Shown piece after piece: positions 1 through 10,730 of a DNA stretch of 64,000 bases. The stretch is from Anarhynchus alexandrinus. Taxonomy: Eukaryota; Chordata; Aves; Charadriiformes; Charadriidae. The number at the start of each line of letters is the position of its first letter. The first letter of the stretch is position 1. The DNA is taken from NCBI GenBank assembly GCA_008711295.1, contig VUYV01000036.1, positions 1,451,870 through 1,515,869 on the forward strand, read 5' to 3'. The notes below the pieces were generated by a model. The model was not told the origin of the DNA. It searched no databases and saw only the letters and a program-made list of their open reading frames with translations. Both the position numbers and the translations under genes were made by a program.

Positions 1-92
1 TTTTTTTCTTCAGGGTAGGTTAACGGTTGGACTTGATGATCTTAAAGGTCCCTTCCAACCTCACTAATTCTATGATTCTATGATTCTATGAT
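1..92 (+). mobile_element. CR1 LINE, 3' end fragment
   Basis: This is the last ~90 bp of a CR1 retroposon, cut by the window edge or 5'-truncated. The sequence shows the usual terminal block (a 'ggttggacttgatgatct' stretch, then 'ccttccaacct') followed by three tandem copies of the 8-bp unit attctatg. That octamer tail replaces a poly-A tail in avian CR1 elements. Nothing coding remains. The plus orientation follows from the octamer lying at the right-hand end. Confidence 0.9.
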
Positions 93-2155
93 ATATAGAG
101 TCCTATACAGCAAATAATCATATGGTATCTTACAAAGGCTAGAAATAGCTCACATAAATAATTCAGGGGAGGGAGAGTATAATTCATCTCACACAACCTT
201 AACTATTTGAAATGGAAAGTGCCAGTCTAGGGTTGCCATCTAGGCTGGTCATAAAGATTGCTCAGACAACTCATAGGAGCTAAAAATTTACTTTTGATGG
301 TTAGAGTTAGGTGCAATGAGTTCTAATGTAAATTGCTATATATTGCATTTTTTTGCAGAGATTTTGTGAACAGAAAAAATAGATCCAGTAAGCCATTAGT
401 AATAAATTGATTAACTCTGGTAATTTCATGACAGTAGGTTTTAGGGACTGTTTTAATGATCTAAAAATGCAGGCAATTGGGAGTCAAAATGCCTGTGTCT
501 ATACCTTGGCACTTCTTAATGTACTTTTAGGGTTACCTCAGTGAGGAAAATATCTCATTAGCCAAATACTGCTGCCTGATCAGACCGTGTCATGGATGGA
601 TGAACAGCGTTACTGTACCACAAGACACACACATGAGGCAGACACTGAAGAAGACCAAGAGTGGATTCCAGGATACCAGTTATGTGTATGTCAGCATTAC
701 CCAGAGCAGGCACTACTTGTCAGAGAAGAGCCCTGATCCGTAGTTGCACACTCTTGAGCATTCGGGTGAACCTGTAGAGAGGCTGAATTCAGGTATTTGC
801 TTTCCTTCCCTACAAGAACCTGTGGCCAGAGACCCACACTGATCAAAAAAACTTCTTAAGATACGCTCATTTAGCAGCTGAAGCAAAGCATTCTGTGGAA
901 ACAGGTTTAACATACTGTAGTTAAAAAACATGTCCATTTTACCCATGCACTCACCTGACCCTGCTGGGAACCCTGGTAGATCTGGCCTCTTCGGGGCCTG
1001 CAGGGGGGTGCTGGGTGTCACCTTCATCTGGGTGGAACAGACCTCCCTCCAGCTGAAGCACTCTTTCCAGGCTTTGAATATAAGGTTGCAAAGGCAAAAA
1101 TCATAAAGTTGTGATACCAAAGCCGACAGATATGGCATTGTCTCAACAACTTCCCAGTGTCAGCTGAGCAGTACTTTTTCTGAGCCATTCTTCCTCCTTC
1201 TTCCAGGCACCTGCCAAACTACCAATACATTAATGTAAATTACATCTGTATTTTTTTAAACTAAATGGAGCAGGGGACACAGGCCTGTGCAATCATCCCT
1301 ACAGTTAGTTTCTTAATACAGTTCTCAGTGCAAATTTGGTGTGGGAGAGCTGCTGCCCACAAGGATAATGCCTGGTCAGAATATTTGAGTTTGTGTGCGC
1401 TGGGAAGCATTACGGTGCTCTCAGAGGTGCGGTCTCTTGGCTTTGGAGGGTACAAGAGTTTAGTTGCATGGATGTGAGCCCTGCTACACCAGTTGGCCTC
1501 AGGGCTAGAGAGCTGCCCTGCTTAGCACAAAGCCACAGGGAGGACCCACTTAGCTGGGCTGCCCAACACCCAAGCATGGTCTGCGTGAACAGGATCCATT
1601 CTTCTACAGGCCAGGAGTTTAACGTGGTTAGGTTGGGCTTTATTGCAACAAAAAACCCAAATGGATCCCGTCACTTGAACTTCCCTGTCTTTGCTTCTCT
1701 GATAGCTCAACCTTGAGACAATGCATTATCTTCACACTCAGCAGTCACACTATTGTACTAGGTGGACAGGACTATGAATGGTTCACTGCCAGACTCAAGC
1801 CTATATTGCTCTGCGTAAAAATGTACTGGGTGGAAGACCATCTCTTGTGATTCACACTTATCTTCTAACCATTTTTTGTTGGGAAAGGCTTTGAACAGTA
1901 TAACACAGAAACATTACTGTGCTTTCAGTGCAGGTCTGATGCCAGAAGTACACTATGCCTTATTAACAAGTAACTGTTAAACTCTAGGTTATTCAAACCA
2001 CTTACCACATTTAGGAACATTATTAAAATATCTAATTAGAGCTTGTACGCAGACTATAAAGGGTACCCTTTAAATTAGGGGGCATTTATAAAAGCCGTAG
2101 TTATCTTCATGATTACTAGACACAGCAACATTTTAATGGCTTGTTTAACAGATAT
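93..2155. other. AT-rich unique sequence, no supported gene
   Basis: No recognisable repeat or exon is visible. The longest open frame is 141 codons on the minus strand (713-1138). It has no recognisable domain, signal peptide or conserved motif, and I treat it as chance. Two overlapping plus-strand frames of 70 and 107 codons at 1265-1716 are opposed by open minus-strand frames, which is typical of noncoding DNA. Confidence 0.5.
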
Positions 2156-2157
2156 TG

Positions 2158-2295
2158 TATAGTTTAAGGCCAGAAGGGACCATTAGATCATCTAAACTGA
2201 CCTCCTGTATTTCACAGGCAATTAAATTTCACCCAGATACTCGATACCAGCTTCATCAGCTTGAGTTAAAACAAAGCATTTCAGTCTTCATCAGA
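2158..2295. repeat. Ancient sauropsid interspersed repeat remnant
   Basis: The block starting 'aaggccagaagggaccatta' and continuing through 'gatcatct' and 'gacctcctgtatttcacagg' matches a word order I recognise from abundant old repeats in bird, crocodile and turtle genomes. It is decayed and its ends are fuzzy. I cannot name the family with certainty: it could be a SINE body or the 3' part of an old LINE. It has no coding capacity. Confidence 0.5.
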
Positions 2296-4318
2296 CTATA
2301 GTGTGTACTAGAGACCAAGAAAAAGAGAGAACAAAGCCTCGAGACTCTTAAATGGCAGGAACTAATATGTTCAGATGATCTTAGAAGGCATGGCCCATGC
2401 TGCAAGGGAAATGCTCTCTCAGACTGAACTTCAGGAAAGGATCCAAATCTGGCAATCAGTTTGAACTTGAACTAAAAGAGAGAATGTAAAGTATGCTGGC
2501 TGTCATAAATCAATGGAGATGTCCTTAAGTGTATTTTAGATTTATTTTTATTCTTTTATTCTCCACTAAGTAGTAAGTAAAAATGTTTTTAAAAATATGA
2601 TTTTTTCCTTTCTTCTCTTCTTTGCTTTCTCCCTTTCTTCTTCCTTTCCTGCTTTCCCAAATGTGAAAAGCAGGAACTTATGTAAAAAACACCAAAACAT
2701 CCTCAGCTGTGCAAGTCCATGCTGTGACTTGGGAGCAGGTTCACAGGGCTTCTGCAGTTCTGCTTTTGTGGCACAGGGAACATGTCAAACACACTGTGAG
2801 CACACCACACGGATAGCCATTACATGTTGGGTTCCTGGACAGAATTGGGCACTTGGGCCGTGGCCATTTGTTCAGGACTTGTGGGAGTCCTGAAGGCAGT
2901 AGGAGGTACTGCTCTGATCAGGTCACTTGGCATCCAGCTGGCCCGGACAGATGTGCAACCTTGCTGGTGTAAGTAAGTGAGACACTTTCTGCATAATCCA
3001 TCTCCTGAGACTTGAATGTCAGGAGTAGACAGAGACTCTGGGCAAAGTAAAGCACTAGGACCTGATAATGCAAACCTTGACTCCATTTACAGATCAAGAC
3101 AGAAGTCCTGTGTTGTAGAAATGTTTAAAGACATTAGTAATGGTTTAAAACAGTAGAATTATATTTGGGCTAAAGGACCTAGCCAGGAACACATGAAAAA
3201 TAAGAATGGCCTCTGAGAGGACTATAAAACACCAATAAGAAATTTAGAAACTGGTTAGAAAGTCAAATGAGAGCAACCTGTTTTCCTGGTCCAGTGAACC
3301 ACGGGAGTAATTTTTTTAAAGCTAAGATAGTGCCAGAAAGCAACAGGGATGATCATGCAGGCGAACAGAAATTTGGTGGGTTAAATTTATATCAACTTCA
3401 AGCCTGCTGAAGTCTTGAGGCTGCAGATTTTACGTAACAGGTTCAGAAGAAACAATTCATTCATTAATAAGCCCCTAGAGTTGGCCACTAAAGCCAGGAA
3501 CTGTCCTCAAATGCTGGAGGGGCCACTAGTGCACTTTAGGTGAAAAAACAGTAAATATAAAGATAACTCATCAAATGCAGTGATCTGTTATTGATCAGCC
3601 AAACACTGTCAAACAACAGATATTTGACCATTTTCTTACACCTGTAGTATTATCAACTCCATATTTTTCAGTTCAGGCTTTCAAATTCTTGGTGCTTGTT
3701 AAGACACATACTCAAAAGAAATTACTATTTATCCACTGGCTTGTTGCTGGAAAATGCAATTCACAATGTGTAGATTATGTTTTATACAGAAAATGAACTT
3801 TTTTCCTCCTTTTTTTTCTCCTCAAGGAAAAACAAATCAGAGTTAGAAGTAGTCTGAAACCTATTGAAATATTATCCCTTGATGATATCTATTGTGAAGG
3901 ACATAGAAACATAATTTTTAGGAAACCAAGATCTTCCTCCACAAGCTACTCTGCAACTACTTTGTAATGGCTAATCCAGTCTTCACACTTGATGAAGATA
4001 AGCACTGTCCTACCAGAGAAGGGTTGGGAAGCATTCAGGGTGGTGCCAGCTTCATGTCCCCAAGGCACATGGAACAGGCGGGACATTGAGGCTGAACCAT
4101 TGTCAGGTAATAAGGCCATTTCTTCAGTAATGTTCTTTGTTTAACATGGAGATTTTTGCTGTGATTGACTTTGTTGAAACTCTTGCTTCTGCGGTTCTTG
4201 CTCCAAAGATTTTCAGTATAGTATGGCTATTTTATAGATTTAAAAATTATTTGTATAAAGGGAGGACAAAAATGATCTTCTTTTAACTATTTTCTTTAAG
4301 CTGAGGGATGGGAAACAC

Positions 4319-4353
4319 CCCGTTTCCTAAGTTACCCTGTTTCCTAAGCTACC
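4319..4353. repeat. 17-bp tandem duplication
   Basis: Two adjacent copies of a 17-bp unit of the form 'c-c/t-gtttcctaag-c/t-tac' begin about 17 bases apart, followed by a partial third copy (cctgtttgtaa). This is a small local duplication, probably from replication slippage, with no evidence of function. Confidence 0.75.
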
Positions 4354-6433
4354 CTGTTTGTAAACTGCCACATTTGACTCTCTGGAGACTTTCCTGTTTC
4401 AGACAAAGAAATTAATCCATCACAAATCTACCTCAGAGATTTACTTCTGCATTAAATCAGTTCCCCTCTTTCAGCTCTTCTCTGTTTCTTTTCTTAACTA
4501 GGCAATTTATTTCAGACATAGTATTGTCAAGCTGATCAAATAAGACAAGGATTATTTTCCAAAGTCTTGCATCGTTTGATTTCTCTTACAGTCAGATCGA
4601 CTTCAGTTTCTCCCTTTGACTGTTGTAAGCCTTTTTAAGATCAGTTTGGAGCAGGATAAGTTTTGTCTTCCACTCTTAAACTGTCTGCATGCCAGTATTG
4701 TCTGCTGTCTTAGGCTGCTCATTTGCTGAGACAGCGGAGATTTCACTCAAGAGAGCTGAGAGCTGTGGTTTTCTTCCCTCTGCGGTGGTATTGCTTTTAC
4801 TTCTCTCAGGCAAAAATTTCCTCTCAGAAGTAGGAGACGTATCACTCATTAAAACCTCATTTGCTGCTTACTGTTCACTTTACCAACTTGCTTCAGCTGG
4901 CTGCAAGTAAAAATGCTGTGATACATTTATGGTCCCTTCTTTGACAATGTTTCATGGTAGTGACTGCATTTATGCAAAGCAGCCTACTTTACAGAGAGGC
5001 ATTCTTGAGGTAAGAGATGAAACCCCTCATTTATAGCACACAGTAAAATGGTGCAGGTCTTCATCTTACTTCCTCCAGTCCATCGTTACCATACTGAAGC
5101 CTACAAGGGTAAGAGTTCAGGCAGTGTAGGAATTCACCTTCACAACACAGACATAAATATAGCTAGGACTGATGCTGCATTCACTCTGACGGCGTTTCCA
5201 CCTTTCAACACCCAGCAGACAGCCTCTGTCTACCCTGGTTTCCTGGCAGCAGAATACCCTCTGGACCCAGCCAGAATAACTGGTATCTTAGTCCTTGTTC
5301 ATCTTCAACCACGGCATTGACAAAACTCTTTGTTGACAGAAGGGATGAAGAAGGTAAATAAGACGGTTCTATTCTTTCCTTTTCCTTCTTTCTTCCTTCT
5401 TTAAAATGATGTCACACAGGTAAATGGTGGTTGTTTATTTGTACTGAGGTACTGCGGGTGGACTCTGAATTATGGGTCCTGATGGATTTTTATGGATGGA
5501 CTTTCATAGGTTACACCACTTGAGGCAGCTGAGACTGGTCGTCTCTTTCCTCTGTGCACTGTCTAGAAGAGATATCTTGATACCTAAGATTGTGTGTGTA
5601 TAGTGTGTACAGGATTGGACAGTACACAGAGCTTGGTGATCTGTGGTATCAAAGAAACCTTTGTAGGTAGTGCGGGTGTTGCTCTCCGTCTCTCTAGAGT
5701 AAGAACTTCTTCATTAGCTCCTGTGTTTGTGACATGTAAGGGTAAGACTTGGCAATTTTTACATTTGTCTGTAGTGTTTGGTTGCAGAAATGAAAAATAC
5801 TTCAGGTAAGGCTTCAGGGATAAACGAGCAGCACCTTAGCTTTGTGAAATATGATGAAAAGTCTCCTGTGGCAGCAGAAGTCACCCACGAACACAGTCAA
5901 AGCTTTGACTCCCAGGAAGGCAGTTTTAGTAGATAGAGAAAACCACACCAAATTCTGAGTAAACTAAGATCCCTGGTAGAAACAGATCTTTTACCAGTGG
6001 CTATATCTTGAAAACCCCTTTAACAGTTTCTTGATTGTACCAAGTTTGAAGAGGGATTTAATATCACTAATGCTCAGAAGGAGTTGGCAGATGGACTTTA
6101 ACAATGTGGGTAGAGAGCTCCGATTATTTTAATTGAGGGCAGTCACCTAGCATTGAACTGAATAGGTGCTAACAGTGGTAGTTTCAATTCATCATGCATC
6201 AACTTAACAAATCTAGTTCCTTTGACATCACAGCACTCTGTATTTGGCTGTTTTATTGAATTATTGTTTTACTGCATTGGAAATACTGGTTGCATCTCCA
6301 GAGCGCAAGAACTCTGCGTGGCCTATGAGTCTTATAGTTCATGTAGTCAGGTCCAGCAAGAACAGCCTGGATGGTAAATCTCGTCCTCTGTTTGGTACAG
6401 TAAATTAGGCAACACTTCATCTGTAAAGCTTAA

Positions 6434-6466
6434 TGAAGGGAAAAGGGAAGGGGAAAAGGGAAAAGT
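6434..6466. repeat. Purine-rich GGGAAAA-like simple repeat
   Basis: A short uninterrupted purine tract of repeating g(3-4)a(3-4) blocks. Nothing else is associated with it. Confidence 0.6.
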
Positions 6467-6955
6467 TAAGAATATGTCCTGGCCTGAAAGAAACAAATTT
6501 CACTGCCACAGATCCTCATATCTTGCACGACCCCGGAATAAAGTCAAATGCTCTGACATTATCTGATCAGAGATGTCTTGGCAAACTCAAGCCAGTGAAA
6601 GAGTGAGCTGAGGCCATCAACATCCGTCCTGGCTCCAGTGAAGTTCTAGATATGAGACTGGGACTCCTGTTATCATTTTCTCCCTTCTGTGTCCTTTTGC
6701 TTCCATATATGATTCCTTCTTTCCCTATCTCTCCTTTTTTTGCCTCCTGTGTAACAAGTTTGGTTTAGCTAGTCAAAGCTGCATCTTTTTCAACACAGCC
6801 ATGAGCCAAGGACCAGAGACACTGATAAAACTCCGGCCTAACCTGACTTGGGTACAAATAGGTCAGGTTCTGAGGCTGCTGATAAGATGATGCTGCGACC
6901 ATCCTTCTCTGCAATGAGCCAGTCCGCACCATGGCAGAGCTGCAGATTGTGCTGT

Positions 6956-7030
6956 CCTGTTATTTCTTCCCTTCTCTCCTTCCTCCTCTCCCTCCCTTCC
7001 CTGTTCTCTCCCTCCCTTCTCCTTTCTCAC
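6956..7030. repeat. Homopyrimidine tract (CT-rich)
   Basis: About 75 bases almost free of purines, built from tccc, ttcc and ctct words. The apparent 87- and 69-codon open frames crossing it owe their length to this low-complexity composition (runs of Leu, Pro and Ser) and are not supported as genes. Confidence 0.7.
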
Positions 7031-7597
7031 TTTTTGTCTGTTTGTTTCATCTTATGGGAAGCAGACTGGATTTTGAAAGTAGCAGCAATTGTCACAGCGG
7101 ATTCAGATTAATAAAGTTTTCCTGGACAGAGGATAGCTAAAGATCATTTCAGCCTACAAGAGATTGTCACTCAAGGGGTTTCTGTCCTCATATACAAAGT
7201 GAAAAGATGTTAAAAACACAGTTAAAATAAACTATTTTATACCTTACATTTTAAATGCTTTAACTCTGCTATTTTTCCTTTGTATTAAAAAGATTGTAGA
7301 AACTTTTAATGGTTGTTGTCACCATTAGGCAAGGCATGCTGAAATCTCTGACCTAATGTCCCTCTAACTGTTTCCTGTTGCACAGTGACAGAATAATCTA
7401 CATATCTATCTCTTTACAGTCTTGTAGTCCATCAAAACTTGCGTTGCACCTCACACTTTCCTGCTCTGCTAGGAAGAATAAGGGCCTTCCTGCCCTCTCA
7501 CTCTTCCTCTACTGCTGACATACCGCTGCACCAACATCATGTGACTGCTTTAATTTCTATGAGTTTGTGGTTGGGAGACAGGAAACACTCAGGAGCC

Positions 7598-7615
7598 AGG
7601 AGGAGGAGGAGGAGG
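7598..7615. repeat. AGG trinucleotide microsatellite
   Basis: Six consecutive agg units. In one frame it produces an arginine run within a small chance open frame (7439-7660). Confidence 0.85.
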
Positions 7616-9719
7616 ACTGAACTCTGGAGTATTTATGTGCAGACTCTTTTCCTCCTGTGACCTTGAACTGTGATACTGCTGAAATATGCCCCCTGCTCCT
7701 GAGTGGAAGCATCTGATATGGAAACAGCAGCCGCTTCCCCTTCCATTTCACAAGAACTGAGATCTAAGAAAGGTAATTTGCAGGAGCTTTTTTTGTCCTC
7801 CTCCTCTTTAGCTGGAGAGTCTCATGATGCTGTCGCAAACCTGGCTGGAGGCCCGCATCAAACAAGGCTGCAAAACTGCCAGATCTAGAGCAGTTCCTGG
7901 AACACCACTTCTTTTTTAAGTGAGACACTGGAGACTGGCATTATTTGAATTATTTGAATCCTGTCCATCTACTATACCTCATGTACAATTACTATCCATT
8001 ATATGAAACAACTTAAAACACAATAGGGAAAATAAATGTAACTACTAGACTAAAATTCCTGAAGGAAGGTCCAGCCATTTGTCCTGCTGGCTCCCTGGAA
8101 ATGTGTGACCAATATCCCAATTCTGATAAGCCCATCAGTACTCCCATTTGGCCTCATCCCCCTCCTTAAGGCATCTGGTCAGCTTCCACAGAGGAGGGTT
8201 TGGCTGACACTGAGGGCTCTTTGGAAATCCCACTCTCCCTTCTTTAGGACACTATGAACTTGTAAAAAAGATTTTATCCTACGCAAGAGCATTTAGTCAA
8301 TGTAGAGTCACTATTGTGAGCAGAGAGAAATGAAGCAGAGTGGCCATTACATGGCTGTCAGAACAGAGTGCTTCCATGAGTCAGTCTAATAACCTGCCTC
8401 CACATCAGTAACTCTTTCAGATTTATTTGTATTACTCTTACAGGCTCACTGAACAACTCATTTTTTAATGAATTTCTAGTATACAAATACCAACAGTCCC
8501 TTTACCACTGATGAAGAGGGGAAAAGGTAAAAATGAGATTCGCAGTTCTTTTGTTTTTCAGAGGTAAAAGTTCTCTCTTCCACGGCAATATAAAAGATAC
8601 AATGATATAAAAACATGTTTTTTTTTTTTATCGGGGCACACAAAATGATAAAATTTGTCTAATAAGACAGCATCAATTAAAGAGGAAAATGTATTGTGGA
8701 TAATTTTGTAAAGGTCCAGAAGAAACTGAGACATTTGTATCCTTTCCTCTCTTACACATACCTCCTCTGCTGAGTTGTAGCCTCGTTTCCTTTACTTGTG
8801 ATAATACTGCTGTGATTCTGGTGGGTCTCCTGCTCAGGGAAAACCAAATCTGGGGGTTTGCTTTGATGTATCTTCCAGTGAAAGCTGCAAGACAACAATG
8901 GCAACTCTATAATTATTTGGGTAAAGCTCTAGGCTAAATTTATGCTCAAACACTGGAAAGCATCAGAACCATGGCAGTCCAGTCTATGTCTGCATGATAT
9001 ATTTTAAGTAGGTAAAATGCTTGTTGGTTTTAGCAATCTGGGGAGTCTGGCAGACACTTGTCACATGAAAGGCTAACGAGAGGGAGATGCGTAAAATTTG
9101 ATTTATTGCTAGATAAACGATATCAACAGGATATCAAGTTTCTCAGTCTAAGCACCCTCCTATTAAAGTCTAAAAATAACTCCTCAGAATTTAATCTCTC
9201 ATACAACTTTAAGTACTACGAGTGGCTGTATACATTAGGAAACCACAGGATTTTCCCTACTTTGGTGTTCAACACATGTACCCCACCTGTATCATTCACT
9301 ACTATGCTGCCACGAAATACCGCCTGATTTCTTGACAGTCCTTTAGTATTCCTCATACATGCAGTCACTCTGCAAAGCAGCTTTAGCAGCAGCTGTTACT
9401 CCATCAAATAAAATCTCGTGTTTATGCCTTGTTCAGAGTTGATAACACTCCTAATTAATATTAAGAATTCTTGTATTCTTACCTAAATACTTAAACTGTT
9501 AGTGACCTTTGAAAACTGATTTATAAGCGGATTTATGAGACCTGAAGGTGTTCACCCTAGAGTTCTGAGGAATCCTGTGTATGCAACTGCCAATTAACCA
9601 TGACTTGCTAATAGTTTAAGCCATCCAAGGGACCAGAGAAATGTCAATTGGCAAATATGACATCCATTAAAAAAACCAAAACTGTGGCGAGATCTAGGAA
9701 ACAACAGTAAGCTTCACTA

Positions 9720-10730
9720 CTGTATCGAACAAGTTGATGCAAACTATGATGAAGAAGGGAATTAGGAGACATATGGGTGAAAATGATACAATGGGGAAAA
9801 AGAGTATTTTCTTGCAGCATATAGTCATGCCTCACATGTCTGCAGTGCTCTTTAAAAGAGTGAGTAAACATGTTGATAACAGTGAACTGTTTGATAGATT
9901 GTGCATGGAATTTCAGAAATAGTTTGAATAGGCCTGTTACAAAAGACTTATAGAAAATAAGCTGGTGTAGTATAAAAAGAAGGTTCCATGCATAGATTAA
10001 CATCAATGAAAAGACAGAGAAGAAAATATAGGAATAATAGGACATTTTACAATGGAGGTAGGATGACTTTGCTGTTCAGCACATTCCTTAGTGGTCTGGA
10101 AAGGGAGTGGACGTGGATGTTTTCTGACCTTACAGAACTAGAACAGTCAAAACCAGAGTTACCAAAAAGTGCTGCAGGAACTTATCTCGGCACAGGCCAC
10201 TGGGGTGAACTAAGATCTGATGTGACTCAGTGTTGATAAGTGCAAAGTAGTGACAATGGCAAAAATAATCCCTGCTATACCAACACACAGAAGTGAGGTC
10301 AAAGGATATTATAACCACTGAGGAAGTCACCACTATGGACAGTATTGTGAAAACTGTATGGATGAGCTTGTTACTCAATGGCACTCAACAGACAAATGCA
10401 ATTATAGAATCAGATTGGAGAACAAAACAAAAAAGTATCATTACAGTAACGGCTAAAGTACAAATCCGTAACTCCTGCCACTGCTTGAATATTGCATGCA
10501 TCTGTCATCTTTCTTTTAAAGGAAGTTTTAGAACTAGAAGATCTCCAGAGGACAAGTATATGATGGACAGAGGTGCAAAATCATTCCCATATGAGAAAAG
10601 ATTAGATCGGTTTAGGATTCTTAAGCTTGGAAAAAAAAAGCGCTGAATGAAGGGGGGTATGACAGAAATCAGTAAAATCAAAACAAGTATACAGAGGGAT
10701 GAATACAGAACAATGATGTCACATGCTGGT
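9720..10730 (+). mobile_element. Ancient CR1/L3-type LINE remnant with reverse-transcriptase vestiges
   Basis: A degenerate LINE of the old amniote CR1/L3 group, plus strand. Landmarks appear in the expected order. Near 9855-9920 is a block like the motif-A region of these elements (in translation 'KHVDNSELFD', then 'FQK'). Near 10065-10105 the words 'ctgttcagcacattcct' and 'gtggtctggaaaggg' match the stretch after motif B (usual VLFN-I-NDLEK-G). Near 10225-10320 a 'gttgataagtgcaaagta' stretch corresponds to the FNVDKCKVM region. Near 10590-10660 an 'agcttggaaaaaa..cgctgaatgaaggggg' stretch corresponds to the [10 protein letters not shown] region. The frame is broken many times, the catalytic FADD block is not recognisable, and both ends are blurred. 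It is clearly older than the CR1 copies at 25.0 and 36.5 kb. Confidence 0.75.
9988..10646 (+). pseudogene. Broken LINE reverse-transcriptase reading frame
   Basis: The C-terminal half of the old CR1/L3 reverse-transcriptase gene survives as two separate open stretches (9988-10236 and 10293-10646) that do not join without indels. The first keeps 'LLFSTFLSGLERE', a decayed form of the segment after motif B. The second ends with 'YEKRLDRFRILKLGKKKR', a decayed form of the [13 protein letters not shown] segment common to CR1 elements. No active enzyme could be made. Confidence 0.65.

Larger units (their letters stand above)
2296..9715. other. Unique noncoding sequence with short homopurine/homopyrimidine tracts
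   Basis: No exon or transposon is recognised in these 7.4 kb. Open frames of 60-98 codons occur on both strands and overlap each other without conserved motifs. Visible local structure: CT-rich runs near 2597-2660 and 6956-7030, a 17-bp tandem duplication near 4319-4353, a GGGAAAA-like purine run near 6434-6466, a short AGG microsatellite at 7598-7615 and a T run at 8618-8629. Confidence 0.5.

Noticed and set aside
713..1138. 141-codon minus-strand open frame
   Set aside because: No motif, no signal peptide and no splice context; Cys/Phe-rich mixed composition and a length reachable by chance in 64 kb on six frames.
6848..7140. Two overlapping Leu/Ser/Pro-rich frames
   Set aside because: Produced by the homopyrimidine tract at 6956-7030.
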